Shown here: positions 8,242 to 15,387 of the stretch, in pieces
How the letters are laid out: each line of letters opens with the position of its first letter
Position numbering within the stretch: the stretch's first letter is position 1
Assembly: GCF_014257025.1 (NCBI RefSeq)
Contig: NZ_JACMSF010000033.1
Span: 35,781 to 99,780, forward strand
DNA length: 64,000 nt
Reading direction: 5' to 3'
Source: Streptomyces cupreus
GTDB taxonomy: Bacteria; Actinomycetota; Actinomycetes; Streptomycetales; Streptomycetaceae
Translations under genes and position numbers: made by a program
The notes under the pieces: model-generated
The model's input: only the letters and a program-made list of their open reading frames with translations
Told to the model about the DNA's origin: nothing
Database searches by the model: none

Positions 8242-9741
8242 TCACGCCACGAAGGTGCGAGGCGCCTCCCCACCCCCGGTCCCCCCGCTCTCCACCAACC
8301 GCGCCGCCGCGGCCAGCCGTACCGCCGCCTCCTCCGCGACCGCGCCGCCCACGGTGAACGGCAGCCGCACATACCCCTCGAAGGCGCCGTCGACACCGAA
8401 GCGGGGCCCCGACGGGACCCGGACTCCGACCCGCTCCCCAGCCTCCGCGAGCCGCGAGCCGGACAGGCCGCCCGTGCGGACCCACAGGGTCAGGCCGCCC
8501 TTCGGGACCTCGAACTCCCACTCCGGCAGCTCCCGACGCACCGCGTCGACGAGCGCGTCACGGTTCTCCAGGGCCTGGCTGCGGCGCAGTTCGACGGCCT
8601 GCTCCCAACCGCCGGTGCTGAACAGCCAGTTCACCGCGAGCTGCTCCAACACCGGTGTCCCCAGGTCGGCGTAGGCGCGCGCGGCGACCAGGCTGCGGAT
8701 CACATCGGGCGCCGCCCGTACCCACCCGATCCTCATCCCCGCCCAGAACGCCTTGCTCGCGGAGCCGACGGTGATCACCGTGGCCCCAGCCGGATCGAAA
8801 GCGCACACCGGCCGTGGCATGCAGACATCCGCGTCGAGCCAGAGCTCGCTCATCGTCTCGTCGGCGATCAGCACCGTGCCCGCGGAGCGCGCCGCCTCCA
8901 CCAGGCGCCGCCGCTGGTCGTCGTCGGCGAGCGCGCCGGTCGGATTGTGGAAGTCGGCGACGACATAGGCGAGCCGGGGCGCCGCGTCACGCAGCACCTG
9001 CCGCCAGCGGTCCATGTCCCAGCCGCTGAGCCCCTCGGCCATGGCGACGGGCACCAGCCGCGCCCCCGCCTCCCGCATCAGCTGAAGGATGTTGGCGTAC
9101 GACGGCGACTCCACGGCGACCCGCTCGCCCCGCCCGGCGAAGAGATGGCAGATGGCGTCGATCGCGCCCATCGCCCCGGTCGTCACCATGATCTGCTCGG
9201 GCATGGTGGGGATCCCGCGCGCGGTGTACCGCTCGGCGATCATCGCGCGCAGCGCGGGCAGCCCGGCCGGATAGTCGCCGTGCGTGTGGGCATACGGCGG
9301 CAGCTCCTCAAGGGCGCCCTGCACGGCCCGGGTCAGCCACGGCTCGGGTGCGGGGAGCGCCGCGCAGCCGAGGTCGATCATCGAACCGAGGGCCTCGGGC
9401 GGCAGGGGTTCAAGACCGCGCGCGGGCAGCGGATTTCCGGCCGGGACCGCGGTCCAACTACCGGCCCCGCGCCGGGACTCCAGGAATCCCTCGGCGCGCA
9501 GCGCCTCGTAGGCCGCGGCGACCGTCGTACGGCTGACGGACAGGGAAAGGGCCAGTTCGCGCTCCGCGGGCAGCCGCGCCGCGACCGGCACCCGCCCCTC
9601 CAGGACCAGCAGCCGTATCCCGTCGGCGAGCGCGCGATAGGCGGGCGGGCGGCGTGTGCCGGGGCCCGCGGGGCGGTCCTGCTGGGAGCTGAGCAGCCGG
9701 GCGAGCTGAGCCGGCCCCACCGCCGAGGTCCACTGCGCCAT
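8242..9741 (-). CDS. MocR/GntR-family PLP-dependent regulator, YczR-like
   Basis: This 499-residue protein joins an N-terminal GntR winged helix (about residues 20-95, with LPAERELALSLSVSRTTVAAAYEAL) to a fold-type I aminotransferase domain carrying the PLP-lysine motif GSASKAFWAGMRIGW, DFHNPTGA and a SYANI substrate loop. Such MocR regulators usually sense PLP or amino-acid adducts and rarely act as enzymes. I choose the ATG at 9739-9741 (MAQWTSA); the open frame reaches 9852 but the extension has no family similarity. The gene is divergent from a YczE-family membrane protein, the arrangement described for the YczR subgroup of MocR regulators. An inverted repeat lies between the two genes. 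Confidence 0.87.
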   Translation of the reverse strand: MAQWTSAVGPAQLARLLSSQQDRPAGPGTRRPPAYRALADGIRLLVLEGRVPVAARLPAERELALSLSVSRTTVAAAYEALRAEGFLESRRGAGSWTAVPAGNPLPARGLEPLPPEALGSMIDLGCAALPAPEPWLTRAVQGALEELPPYAHTHGDYPAGLPALRAMIAERYTARGIPTMPEQIMVTTGAMGAIDAICHLFAGRGERVAVESPSYANILQLMREAGARLVPVAMAEGLSGWDMDRWRQVLRDAAPRLAYVVADFHNPTGALADDDQRRRLVEAARSAGTVLIADETMSELWLDADVCMPRPVCAFDPAGATVITVGSASKAFWAGMRIGWVRAAPDVIRSLVAARAYADLGTPVLEQLAVNWLFSTGGWEQAVELRRSQALENRDALVDAVRRELPEWEFEVPKGGLTLWVRTGGLSGSRLAEAGERVGVRVPSGPRFGVDGAFEGYVRLPFTVGGAVAEEAAVRLAAAARLVESGGTGGGEAPRTFVA

Positions 9742-9767
9742 GGAAATCAGTCCACCTTCCCCGGATT

Positions 9768-9781
9768 GGCCATGGATGGCC
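9768..9781. promoter_or_regulatory. Candidate operator between the mocR-type gene and yczE
   Basis: The 64-bp divergent spacer contains GGCCAT-gg-ATGGCC, an inverted repeat with 6-bp arms. The same stretch can be read as imperfect direct repeats GGATTGGCC and GGATGGCC. MocR regulators often bind direct repeats with inverted sub-elements between divergent promoters, so this is the natural operator candidate. This is inference. Confidence 0.4.
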
Positions 9782-9805
9782 GTTCTCCTCAAGCCACAGG
9801 GTGTC

Positions 9806-10495
9806 ATGACGCAGGCCACTACCACCACAGGGGGGACCCTCTTGTCCACCACAAGCCGTCTCGGGCGACGGTTGATCCAGCTGTACGTCGGTCTCGCGCT
9901 CTACGGGGCGAGCTCGGCCCTTCTCGTCGAAGCCGGCCTCGGCCTCGAACCCTGGAACGTGCTGCACCAGGGCCTGGCCGAGCTGACCGGCCTGACGATC
10001 GGCGTAGTTTCGATCATCGTCGGCGCCGCGGTGCTGCTCCTGTGGATCCCGCTGCGCCAGCGGCCCGGCCTCGGCACCGTCTCCAATGTCTTCGTCGTCG
10101 GCATCGCCATGGACGGCACCCTGGCCGCCCTCCCCGAGGCGCACACCCTCACCGTCCGGATTCCCCTTCTCGTCGCCGGCATCGTCCTCAACGGCGTGGC
10201 CACCGGCCTCTACATCGCCGCCCGCTTCGGACCGGGCCCGCGCGACGGCCTGATGACGGGCCTGCACCGGCGTACCGGCCGCTCGATCCGCCTGATGCGT
10301 ACGGCGGTTGAGCTCGCGGTGGTCGTCTCCGGCTTCCTCCTGGGCGGCACGATCGGCGTCGGCACCCTGCTGTACGCGCTGGCCATCGGCCCGCTCGCCC
10401 AGCTCTTCCTGCGCGTCTTCGCCGTCCCCCCGGCACCCGGCGGCAGCACGGTCGTTGCCACGGGTCAACCCCGGCGCGCCATACTGCGACGGTGA
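9806..10495 (+). CDS. yczE: YczE/YitT-type membrane protein
   Basis: This 229-residue integral membrane protein has about five hydrophobic helices, including LIQLYVGLALYGASSALLV, TIGVVSIIVGAAVLLLWI and LAVVVSGFLLGG. The motif GLGLEPWNVLHQG and the later GPRDGLMTGL are typical of the YczE family, whose transport substrate is unknown. The start is uncertain: ATG at 9806 follows AGGG, while TTG at 9842 follows a stronger GGGGGGA and would align better with family N-termini. The stop overlaps the GTG start of the next gene by 4 bp, so the phosphodiesterase is translationally coupled. Regulation by the divergent MocR protein is likely. Confidence 0.8.
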   Translation: MTQATTTTGGTLLSTTSRLGRRLIQLYVGLALYGASSALLVEAGLGLEPWNVLHQGLAELTGLTIGVVSIIVGAAVLLLWIPLRQRPGLGTVSNVFVVGIAMDGTLAALPEAHTLTVRIPLLVAGIVLNGVATGLYIAARFGPGPRDGLMTGLHRRTGRSIRLMRTAVELAVVVSGFLLGGTIGVGTLLYALAIGPLAQLFLRVFAVPPAPGGSTVVATGQPRRAILRR

Positions 10496-11259
10496 GCACG
10501 CCGATACGCCACCCCTATCTCGACCATCCCGGTCCGATCGCCTTCGCCCACCGGGGCGGGGCGGCGGACGGCCTGGAGAACACCCTGTTCCAGTTCCGCC
10601 GCGCGGTGGACTTGGGCTACCGGTACCTGGAGACCGACGTCCACGCGACCCGCGACGGCGAGCTGGTCGCCTTCCACGACTCCACGCTGGACCGGGTGAC
10701 CGACGGCGCCGGCAAGATCGCCGACCTGCCCTGGTCGGACGTACGGCACGCGCGCGTGGCCGGTCAGGAGCCCGTGCCGCTGTTCGAGGAACTCCTGGAG
10801 GCCTTCCCCGAGGCCCGCTGGAACGTGGACGTGAAGGCGGAGCCCGCGCTGCTGCCCTTCCTCGACCTGGTGGAGCGCACCAACACCTGGGACCGGATCT
10901 GCCTGGGCTCCTTCTCCGAAGCCCGGGTCGTACGGGCCCAGCGCCTGGCCGGCCCTCGACTGGCCACGTCGTACGGCACGCGCGGGGTGCTCAATCTGCG
11001 GCTGCGCTCCTGGGGGCTGCCCGCGGCGGTGCGCCGCTCGGCCGTCGCCGCGCAGGTTCCCGAGATGCAGTCCGGCATCCAGGTCGTCGACCACCGCTTC
11101 GTGCGCACGGCCCACGCGCACGGGCTCCAGGTGCATGTGTGGACGATCAACGAGGAGGACCGTATGCACCGGCTCCTGGACCTGGGAGTCGATGGCATCA
11201 TGACCGATCGCATCGAGACATTGCGCAAGGTCATGGAGGACCGGGGCGTCTGGGTCTGA
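10492..11259 (+). CDS. Glycerophosphodiester phosphodiesterase
   Basis: This 255-residue GDPD TIM-barrel enzyme hydrolyses deacylated phospholipid headgroups to glycerol-3-phosphate and an alcohol. The N-terminal metal site HRGGAADGLENTLFQF, then ETDVHATRDGELVAFHDSTLDRVTDG, and the C-terminal VWTINEEDRMHRLLDLGVDGIMTDR are all present, so the catalytic domain is complete. No signal peptide is visible, so it is probably cytoplasmic. It starts with GTG overlapping the yczE stop (GTGA) and precedes an MFS transporter by 43 bp. Confidence 0.92.
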   Translation: MSTPIRHPYLDHPGPIAFAHRGGAADGLENTLFQFRRAVDLGYRYLETDVHATRDGELVAFHDSTLDRVTDGAGKIADLPWSDVRHARVAGQEPVPLFEELLEAFPEARWNVDVKAEPALLPFLDLVERTNTWDRICLGSFSEARVVRAQRLAGPRLATSYGTRGVLNLRLRSWGLPAAVRRSAVAAQVPEMQSGIQVVDHRFVRTAHAHGLQVHVWTINEEDRMHRLLDLGVDGIMTDRIETLRKVMEDRGVWV

Positions 11260-11302
11260 GACCTCGGCGGGCCGCGGCCCGGACGGGGAAGCGAGGGCGC
11301 GG

Positions 11303-12652
11303 GTGGACACCGGCACCATGGGGGCGACGGCGGCCGACGAGGTCGCCGGGCGACGGCGCGAGCAGCGCGGCTGGTACTTCTACGACTGGGCGTGTTCCGT
11401 CTATTCGACGAGCGTGCTCACGGTGTTCCTCGGCCCCTACCTGACCTCGGTCGCCGAGGAGGCCGCCGACGCGGACGGCTTCGTCCACCCGCTCGGCATC
11501 CCGGTGCGCGCCGGGTCCTTCTTCGCCTACTCGGTGTCCCTGTCGGTGATCGTGGCCGTCCTGGCGATGCCCCTGGTCGGCGCCGCCGCCGACCGCAGTG
11601 GCCGGAAGAAGCCACTGCTGGCCGCGGCCGCGTACACCGGGGCCGCGGCGACGACGGCAATGTTCTTCCTCGACGGCGACCGCTATCTGCTCGGCGGCGC
11701 CCTGCTGATCGTCGCGAACGCCGCGCAGTCGGTCGCGATGATGCTCTACAACTCCTATCTGCCGCAGATCGCCCCGCCCGAGGAGCGCGACGCGGTGTCC
11801 TCCGGCGGCTGGGCGTTCGGGTACGCGGCGGGCGCCCTGGTCCTGATCGCGAACCTGGTCCTGTATCTCGCGCACGACTCCTTCGGCGTCTCCGAGACCA
11901 CGGCCGTCCGCATCTGTCTGGCGTCGGCCGGCCTGTGGTGGGGCGCCTTCACCCTCGTACCGCTGCGCCGACTGCGCGACCGCCGCTCCGCCCCGGCCGG
12001 GGAGGCGACCGCGCCCGGCTTCCGGCAGCTCGCGGCGACGATCCGCGACATGCGCCGCCATCCGCTGACGCTCGCCTTCCTGCTGGCCTACCTCGTCTAC
12101 AACGACGGCATCCAGACCGTGATCTCCCAGGCCTCCATCTATGGCTCCGAGGAACTGGGGCTCGGCCAGTCCACACTGATCGGCGCCGTGCTGCTGGTCC
12201 AGGTGCTGGCGGTGGCGGGGGCGCTGCTCATGGGACGACTCGCGCGGACGTACGGCGCCAAGCGCACGATTCTCGGATCGCTGGTCGCGTGGACGGTGAC
12301 GCTGGCGGCCGGGTACTTCCTGCCGGCCGGGGCACCGGTGTGGTTCTTCGTGCTGGCGGCCGGGATCGGCCTTGTCCTCGGCGGCAGCCAGGCCCTGTCC
12401 CGCTCCCTGTTCTCCCATCTCGTACCGCCGGGCAAGGAGGCCGAGTACTTCTCCGCGTACGAGGTGAGCGACCGCGGGATGAGCTGGCTCGGCCCGCTGC
12501 TGTTCGGGCTCACCTACCAGCTGACCGGAAGTTATCGGGACGCGATCATCTCGCTGGTGGCCTTCTTCGCGCTCGGGTTCGTGCTGCTCGCGCGGGTTCC
12601 GGTGCGGCAGGCGATCAGCGATGCGGGAAACCCGGTTCCGGCAAGAATTTAG
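11303..12652 (+). CDS. MFS transporter, UMF1/Atg22-like
   Basis: This 449-residue protein has about twelve hydrophobic segments. The opening WYFYDWACSVYSTSVLTVFLGPYLT is characteristic of the UMF1 (Atg22-like) MFS subfamily, as is the loop PLVGAAADRSGRKKPLLA between helices 2 and 3. Homologues include vacuolar amino-acid effluxers, but bacterial substrates are unknown. The GTG start is preceded by GAGGG. It is the last gene of the rightward group yczE-GDPD-MFS and is followed by a hairpin at 12677-12702. Confidence 0.86.
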   Translation: MDTGTMGATAADEVAGRRREQRGWYFYDWACSVYSTSVLTVFLGPYLTSVAEEAADADGFVHPLGIPVRAGSFFAYSVSLSVIVAVLAMPLVGAAADRSGRKKPLLAAAAYTGAAATTAMFFLDGDRYLLGGALLIVANAAQSVAMMLYNSYLPQIAPPEERDAVSSGGWAFGYAAGALVLIANLVLYLAHDSFGVSETTAVRICLASAGLWWGAFTLVPLRRLRDRRSAPAGEATAPGFRQLAATIRDMRRHPLTLAFLLAYLVYNDGIQTVISQASIYGSEELGLGQSTLIGAVLLVQVLAVAGALLMGRLARTYGAKRTILGSLVAWTVTLAAGYFLPAGAPVWFFVLAAGIGLVLGGSQALSRSLFSHLVPPGKEAEYFSAYEVSDRGMSWLGPLLFGLTYQLTGSYRDAIISLVAFFALGFVLLARVPVRQAISDAGNPVPARI

Positions 12653-12676
12653 CGTTCAACGCGAAAGGGCTGTAGT

Positions 12677-12702
12677 GTACGCGTTTGGCCTGCCAGGCGT
12701 AC
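12677..12702 (+). terminator. Possible terminator hairpin after the UMF1 transporter
   Basis: GTACGC and GCGTAC form the outer stem and TGGC/GCCA can pair inside it, 25 bp after the transporter stop. There is no T-run, as is common for Streptomyces terminators. Confidence 0.4.
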
Positions 12703-12738
12703 CGTTACTGCGCGTCAAAGATGCCGAAACGCTGGGTG

Positions 12739-12756
12739 ACATCTGCTAGCAGATGT
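12739..12756. promoter_or_regulatory. Perfect 18-bp palindrome upstream of rbpA
   Basis: ACATCTGCTAGCAGATGT is an exact palindrome located 64 bp upstream of the sigma-R -35 element of rbpA. It is too symmetrical and loop-free for a terminator and looks like a homodimeric regulator site. Its regulator is unknown. Confidence 0.45.
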
Positions 12757-12819
12757 GACAAACCGGGCGCCGGTGGGTACAACAAGGGGCGGCTACGACG
12801 GCGACGCATGACCCGGAAC

Positions 12820-12846
12820 GGGAATCTTTACCGCCGACCGGACGTT
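12820..12846 (+). promoter_or_regulatory. Sigma-R-type promoter of rbpA
   Basis: GGGAAT at 12820-12825 is followed after exactly 18 bp by GTT at 12844-12846, the consensus of SigR (thiol-oxidative stress) promoters in Streptomyces. The S. coelicolor rbpA gene is an established SigR target. The transcript would begin about 50 bp before the rbpA start. Confidence 0.88.
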
Positions 12847-12907
12847 GACCGGATGACGACGACAGCGACACCTGTCCTGTGGGCGACAAGCCCGGGAGGC
12901 ACGATTC

Positions 12908-13282
12908 ATGAGTGAGCGAGCTCTTCGCGGCACGCGCCTCGTGGTGACCAGCTACGAGACGGACCGCGGCATCGACCTGGCCCCGCGCCAGGCCGTGGAG
13001 TACGCATGCGAGAAGGGGCACCGCTTCGAGATGCCCTTCTCGGTCGAGGCGGAGATCCCGCCGGAGTGGGAGTGCAAGGTCTGCGGGGCCCAGGCACTCC
13101 TCGTTGACGGCGACGGCCCTGAGGAGAAGAAGGCCAAGCCCGCGCGTACGCATTGGGACATGCTGATGGAGCGGCGCACCCGCGAGGAGCTCGAAGAGGT
13201 CCTCGAGGAGCGCCTGGCCGTTCTGCGTTCCGGCGCGATGAACATCGCGGTCCACCCGAGGGACAGCCGCAAGTCGGCCTAG
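12908..13282 (+). CDS. rbpA: RNA polymerase-binding protein RbpA
   Basis: This 124-residue protein is the actinobacterial RNA polymerase activator that stabilises open complexes with the principal sigma factor. The zinc ligands Cys34, His38, Cys56 and Cys59 are present, as are Arg89 and Arg90 in HWDMLMERRTREE, the sigma-contact residues known from S. coelicolor. The start is supported by a GGGAGG and by agreement of this residue numbering. A sigma-R promoter lies upstream, so it should be induced by thiol oxidation, and rifampicin tolerance is a known effect of RbpA. A strong bidirectional terminator follows. Confidence 0.98.
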   Translation: MSERALRGTRLVVTSYETDRGIDLAPRQAVEYACEKGHRFEMPFSVEAEIPPEWECKVCGAQALLVDGDGPEEKKAKPARTHWDMLMERRTREELEEVLEERLAVLRSGAMNIAVHPRDSRKSA

Positions 13283-13312
13283 TCCCCCGGGTCCGGAACC
13301 CCGATACAGCAC

Positions 13313-13357
13313 AAGACCGCGGGCGCCGTACGTTCTTCGTACGGCGCCCGCGGTCTT
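13313..13357. terminator. Bidirectional terminator between rbpA and fxsA
   Basis: Two perfectly complementary 20-bp arms (13313-13332 and 13338-13357) enclose a 5-nt TTCTT loop. It lies between convergent genes, 31 bp after the rbpA stop and 25 bp after the fxsA stop, and ends in TT on one strand with matching AA on the other. Confidence 0.9.
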
Positions 13358-13381
13358 TCGTGTGTCCGGCTGCGGCCGGGC

Positions 13382-13939
13382 TCAGTGCGTCAGCGGCGGG
13401 CGAGGTCCCTCGGGGGTGTCCCCGGGCTCGTCCCTGATGACCTCACCCTGCACGACCTTCCCGTCGGGCCGGTGAATACGGGCCTGCTGGAAGGCACCGC
13501 CCAGGGAGCCGGGGTCGGCCTGGCGGAGCTTGCGCTCGACGGTGCGCTCGGCGTACCGCCCGAGGGCCTTCTGCACCGGCGGGATCAGCAGCAGCAGACC
13601 GACCGCGTCCGAGATCAGACCGGGCAGCATCAGCAGCAGACCGCCGAGCATCATCAGGCCGTTGCCGCCTCCGGAGGGGGCCGGGGTGCCGCCCCGCTGG
13701 AGCGCCTCGTTGAGGTTCTGGAAGGCGCGCCTGCCCGCCCGCTTGATCACCACGGTGCCGAGCACGAGGCCCGCGAGCAGCAGCAGGAAGACGGTGAGCC
13801 CGCCCGCGGCGCCCGCGACCACGGTCAGCAACCAGATCTCCAGCACCAGCCAGGCGGCGATGCCGAGCGGCAGGAACGTGCGCAGCCGGGAGCGCCGGGG
13901 CCGGGCGGGATGCGTGGGAGTCGGTGCGCCAGTCGTCAT
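13382..13939 (-). CDS. fxsA: FxsA-family membrane protein
   Basis: This 185-residue protein has an N-terminal pair of membrane helices (LPLGIAAWLVLEIWLLTVVAGAAGGLTVFLLLLAGLVLG in two parts), a cytoplasmic loop with the FxsA-typical RRAFQNLNEALQRG, and another hydrophobic hairpin (MLGGLLLMLPGLISDAVGLLLLIPPV). The family is named for suppression of phage T7 exclusion by F plasmid in E. coli; its cellular role is unclear. The C-terminal soluble tail is Asp/Pro-rich. The gene is 93 bp downstream of ppm1 on the same strand. Confidence 0.88.
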   Translation of the reverse strand: MTTGAPTPTHPARPRRSRLRTFLPLGIAAWLVLEIWLLTVVAGAAGGLTVFLLLLAGLVLGTVVIKRAGRRAFQNLNEALQRGGTPAPSGGGNGLMMLGGLLLMLPGLISDAVGLLLLIPPVQKALGRYAERTVERKLRQADPGSLGGAFQQARIHRPDGKVVQGEVIRDEPGDTPEGPRPPLTH

Positions 13940-14032
13940 GCGTCCAGTGTGCCTGGGCCCGGCTCAGTGCGGGATAAGGGGGCGATCGACGGGCAGTGCG
14001 GCCATGAAACAGGACGGGGACCAGCACGGGGA

Positions 14033-14839
14033 CTAGGACTGGGGCGGCTGGGGCTTCACGCGGCCGAGGAGTTTGCCGGCCCGCTCCTGCGCGCCCCAGG
14101 TGGTGACCCGCCACAGGGCCTCCACGAGGATGTCGCGGCTCATCTTGGAGTCGCCGAGCTCGCGTTCGACGAAGGTGATGGGCACCTCGACGACGTGGTA
14201 GCCGGCCTTGACGGCGCGGCGGGCGAGGTCGACCTGGAAGCAGTAGCCCTGGGAGGCGACGTCGTCGAGGCCGAGGCCCTCCAGGGTCTCGCGGCGGAAG
14301 GCGCGGTAGCCGCCGGTGATGTCGCGCAGCGGCAGATCGAGGGCCATGCGGGAGTACAGGCTGCCGCCGCGGGAGATGAACTCGCGGCTCTTGGGCCAGT
14401 TCACCACCCGGCCGCCGGGCACCCAGCGCGAGCCCAGGACCAGGTCGGCACCCTTGAGCGCGGTGAGCAGCCGGGGCAGTTCCTCGGGGCGGTGGGAGCC
14501 GTCGGCGTCCATCTCGACCAGGACGCCGTAGCCGTTCTCCAGGCCCCAGCGGAAGCCCGCGAGGTAGGCGGCGCCGAGGCCTTCCTTGCCCTTGCGGTGC
14601 AGCACCTGGACATGATCGTCCTCGGCGGCCAGTTCGTCGGCGAGCTTGCCGGTGCCGTCGGGGCTGTTGTCGTCGGCCACGAGGATGTGCGCCTCGGGCA
14701 CGGCCGAGCGCACCCGGCCGACGATCGCCTTGATGTTCTCCGCCTCGTTGTAGGTCGGAATGATCACCAACGCGGTGCCGAGCGGACCGAACCGCCTCCC
14801 CGAGGCCTGCGCCTCACGGATCCCGTCGCCGTCGTTCAC
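14033..14839 (-). CDS. ppm1: Polyprenol-phosphate mannose synthase (Ppm1, GT2)
   Basis: This 268-residue GT2 enzyme transfers mannose from GDP-mannose to polyprenol phosphate, providing the donor for extracytoplasmic O-mannosylation and lipoglycans. VIIPTYNEAENI, the metal-binding EMDADGSH and DITGGYRAFRRE mark the DPM1 family. It lacks the C-terminal membrane domain of some DPM synthases. The GTG start follows GAAGGGG. The S. coelicolor homologue is needed for glycosylation of the phage phiC31 receptor (established knowledge). The 548-bp region upstream must contain its promoter. Confidence 0.94.
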   Translation of the reverse strand: MNDGDGIREAQASGRRFGPLGTALVIIPTYNEAENIKAIVGRVRSAVPEAHILVADDNSPDGTGKLADELAAEDDHVQVLHRKGKEGLGAAYLAGFRWGLENGYGVLVEMDADGSHRPEELPRLLTALKGADLVLGSRWVPGGRVVNWPKSREFISRGGSLYSRMALDLPLRDITGGYRAFRRETLEGLGLDDVASQGYCFQVDLARRAVKAGYHVVEVPITFVERELGDSKMSRDILVEALWRVTTWGAQERAGKLLGRVKPQPPQS

Positions 14840-15387
14840 TGCTGCCCCTTCGTGTGCGTCCGCAGAAGGTCCACCTTAGTGGGCGCGGCCTGCGATTACG
14901 TGACATCACGTTCGTATGGTGGTGTCGATTGCACAAGAGCGGGGTAGCCATCTGCTTTTCGGATCATGCAGGCGCTCTGCGGATGGGGGCCCGGCGCCCT
15001 TCGGGCCGACCTGGGGCCCGCTGGCTGCGGGTCGACCGAAAGCCGTTGTCTACTGAGCGCCCGGGCCCCACCCGAGTCTCACCTCCCCGACCGGCCGGAA
15101 GGTTCCCTCGCCGTGGCGTGGGCGCTGAGCCTGGCTCCCAGTGGCGGTGCCCCGGTGCGGCACACCGTCTCTGACCCAGCGGCGTTGCGACGAGTTCCCG
15201 GAACGTTCACGCATTCCTGGTCGGGCGTCCGGTGGTGGACTCGGCAGAACCTACCGGCCCCCTGCCGTCGGCTGTCAACAGCCGTTTGACCTGCGGATCT
15301 TTCCTCAACTCCCTGGTCAGCGCGGAGGATACGCAGGTCGCGCGACGGGGCGGCGGCACCGGATCGGCCGCACGCCATCCCGGGAGA
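14840..15387. other. Long non-coding gap with two inverted repeats
   Basis: No convincing gene lies in this 548-bp gap between the leftward ppm1 and the leftward amidohydrolase; open frames here are short and cysteine/arginine-rich without ribosome binding sites. Two structured sites stand out: ACGTGA-ca-TCACGT at 14898-14911, 59 bp upstream of ppm1, and CGGCTGT-ca-ACAGCCG at 15269-15284, 104 bp past the amidohydrolase stop. The first resembles an operator. The second could be a short terminator or an operator. Confidence 0.5.

Noticed and set aside
14854..15378. Short frames on both strands in the gap upstream of ppm1
   Set aside because: No ribosome binding sites, Cys/Arg/Pro-rich composition and no similarity to known families.
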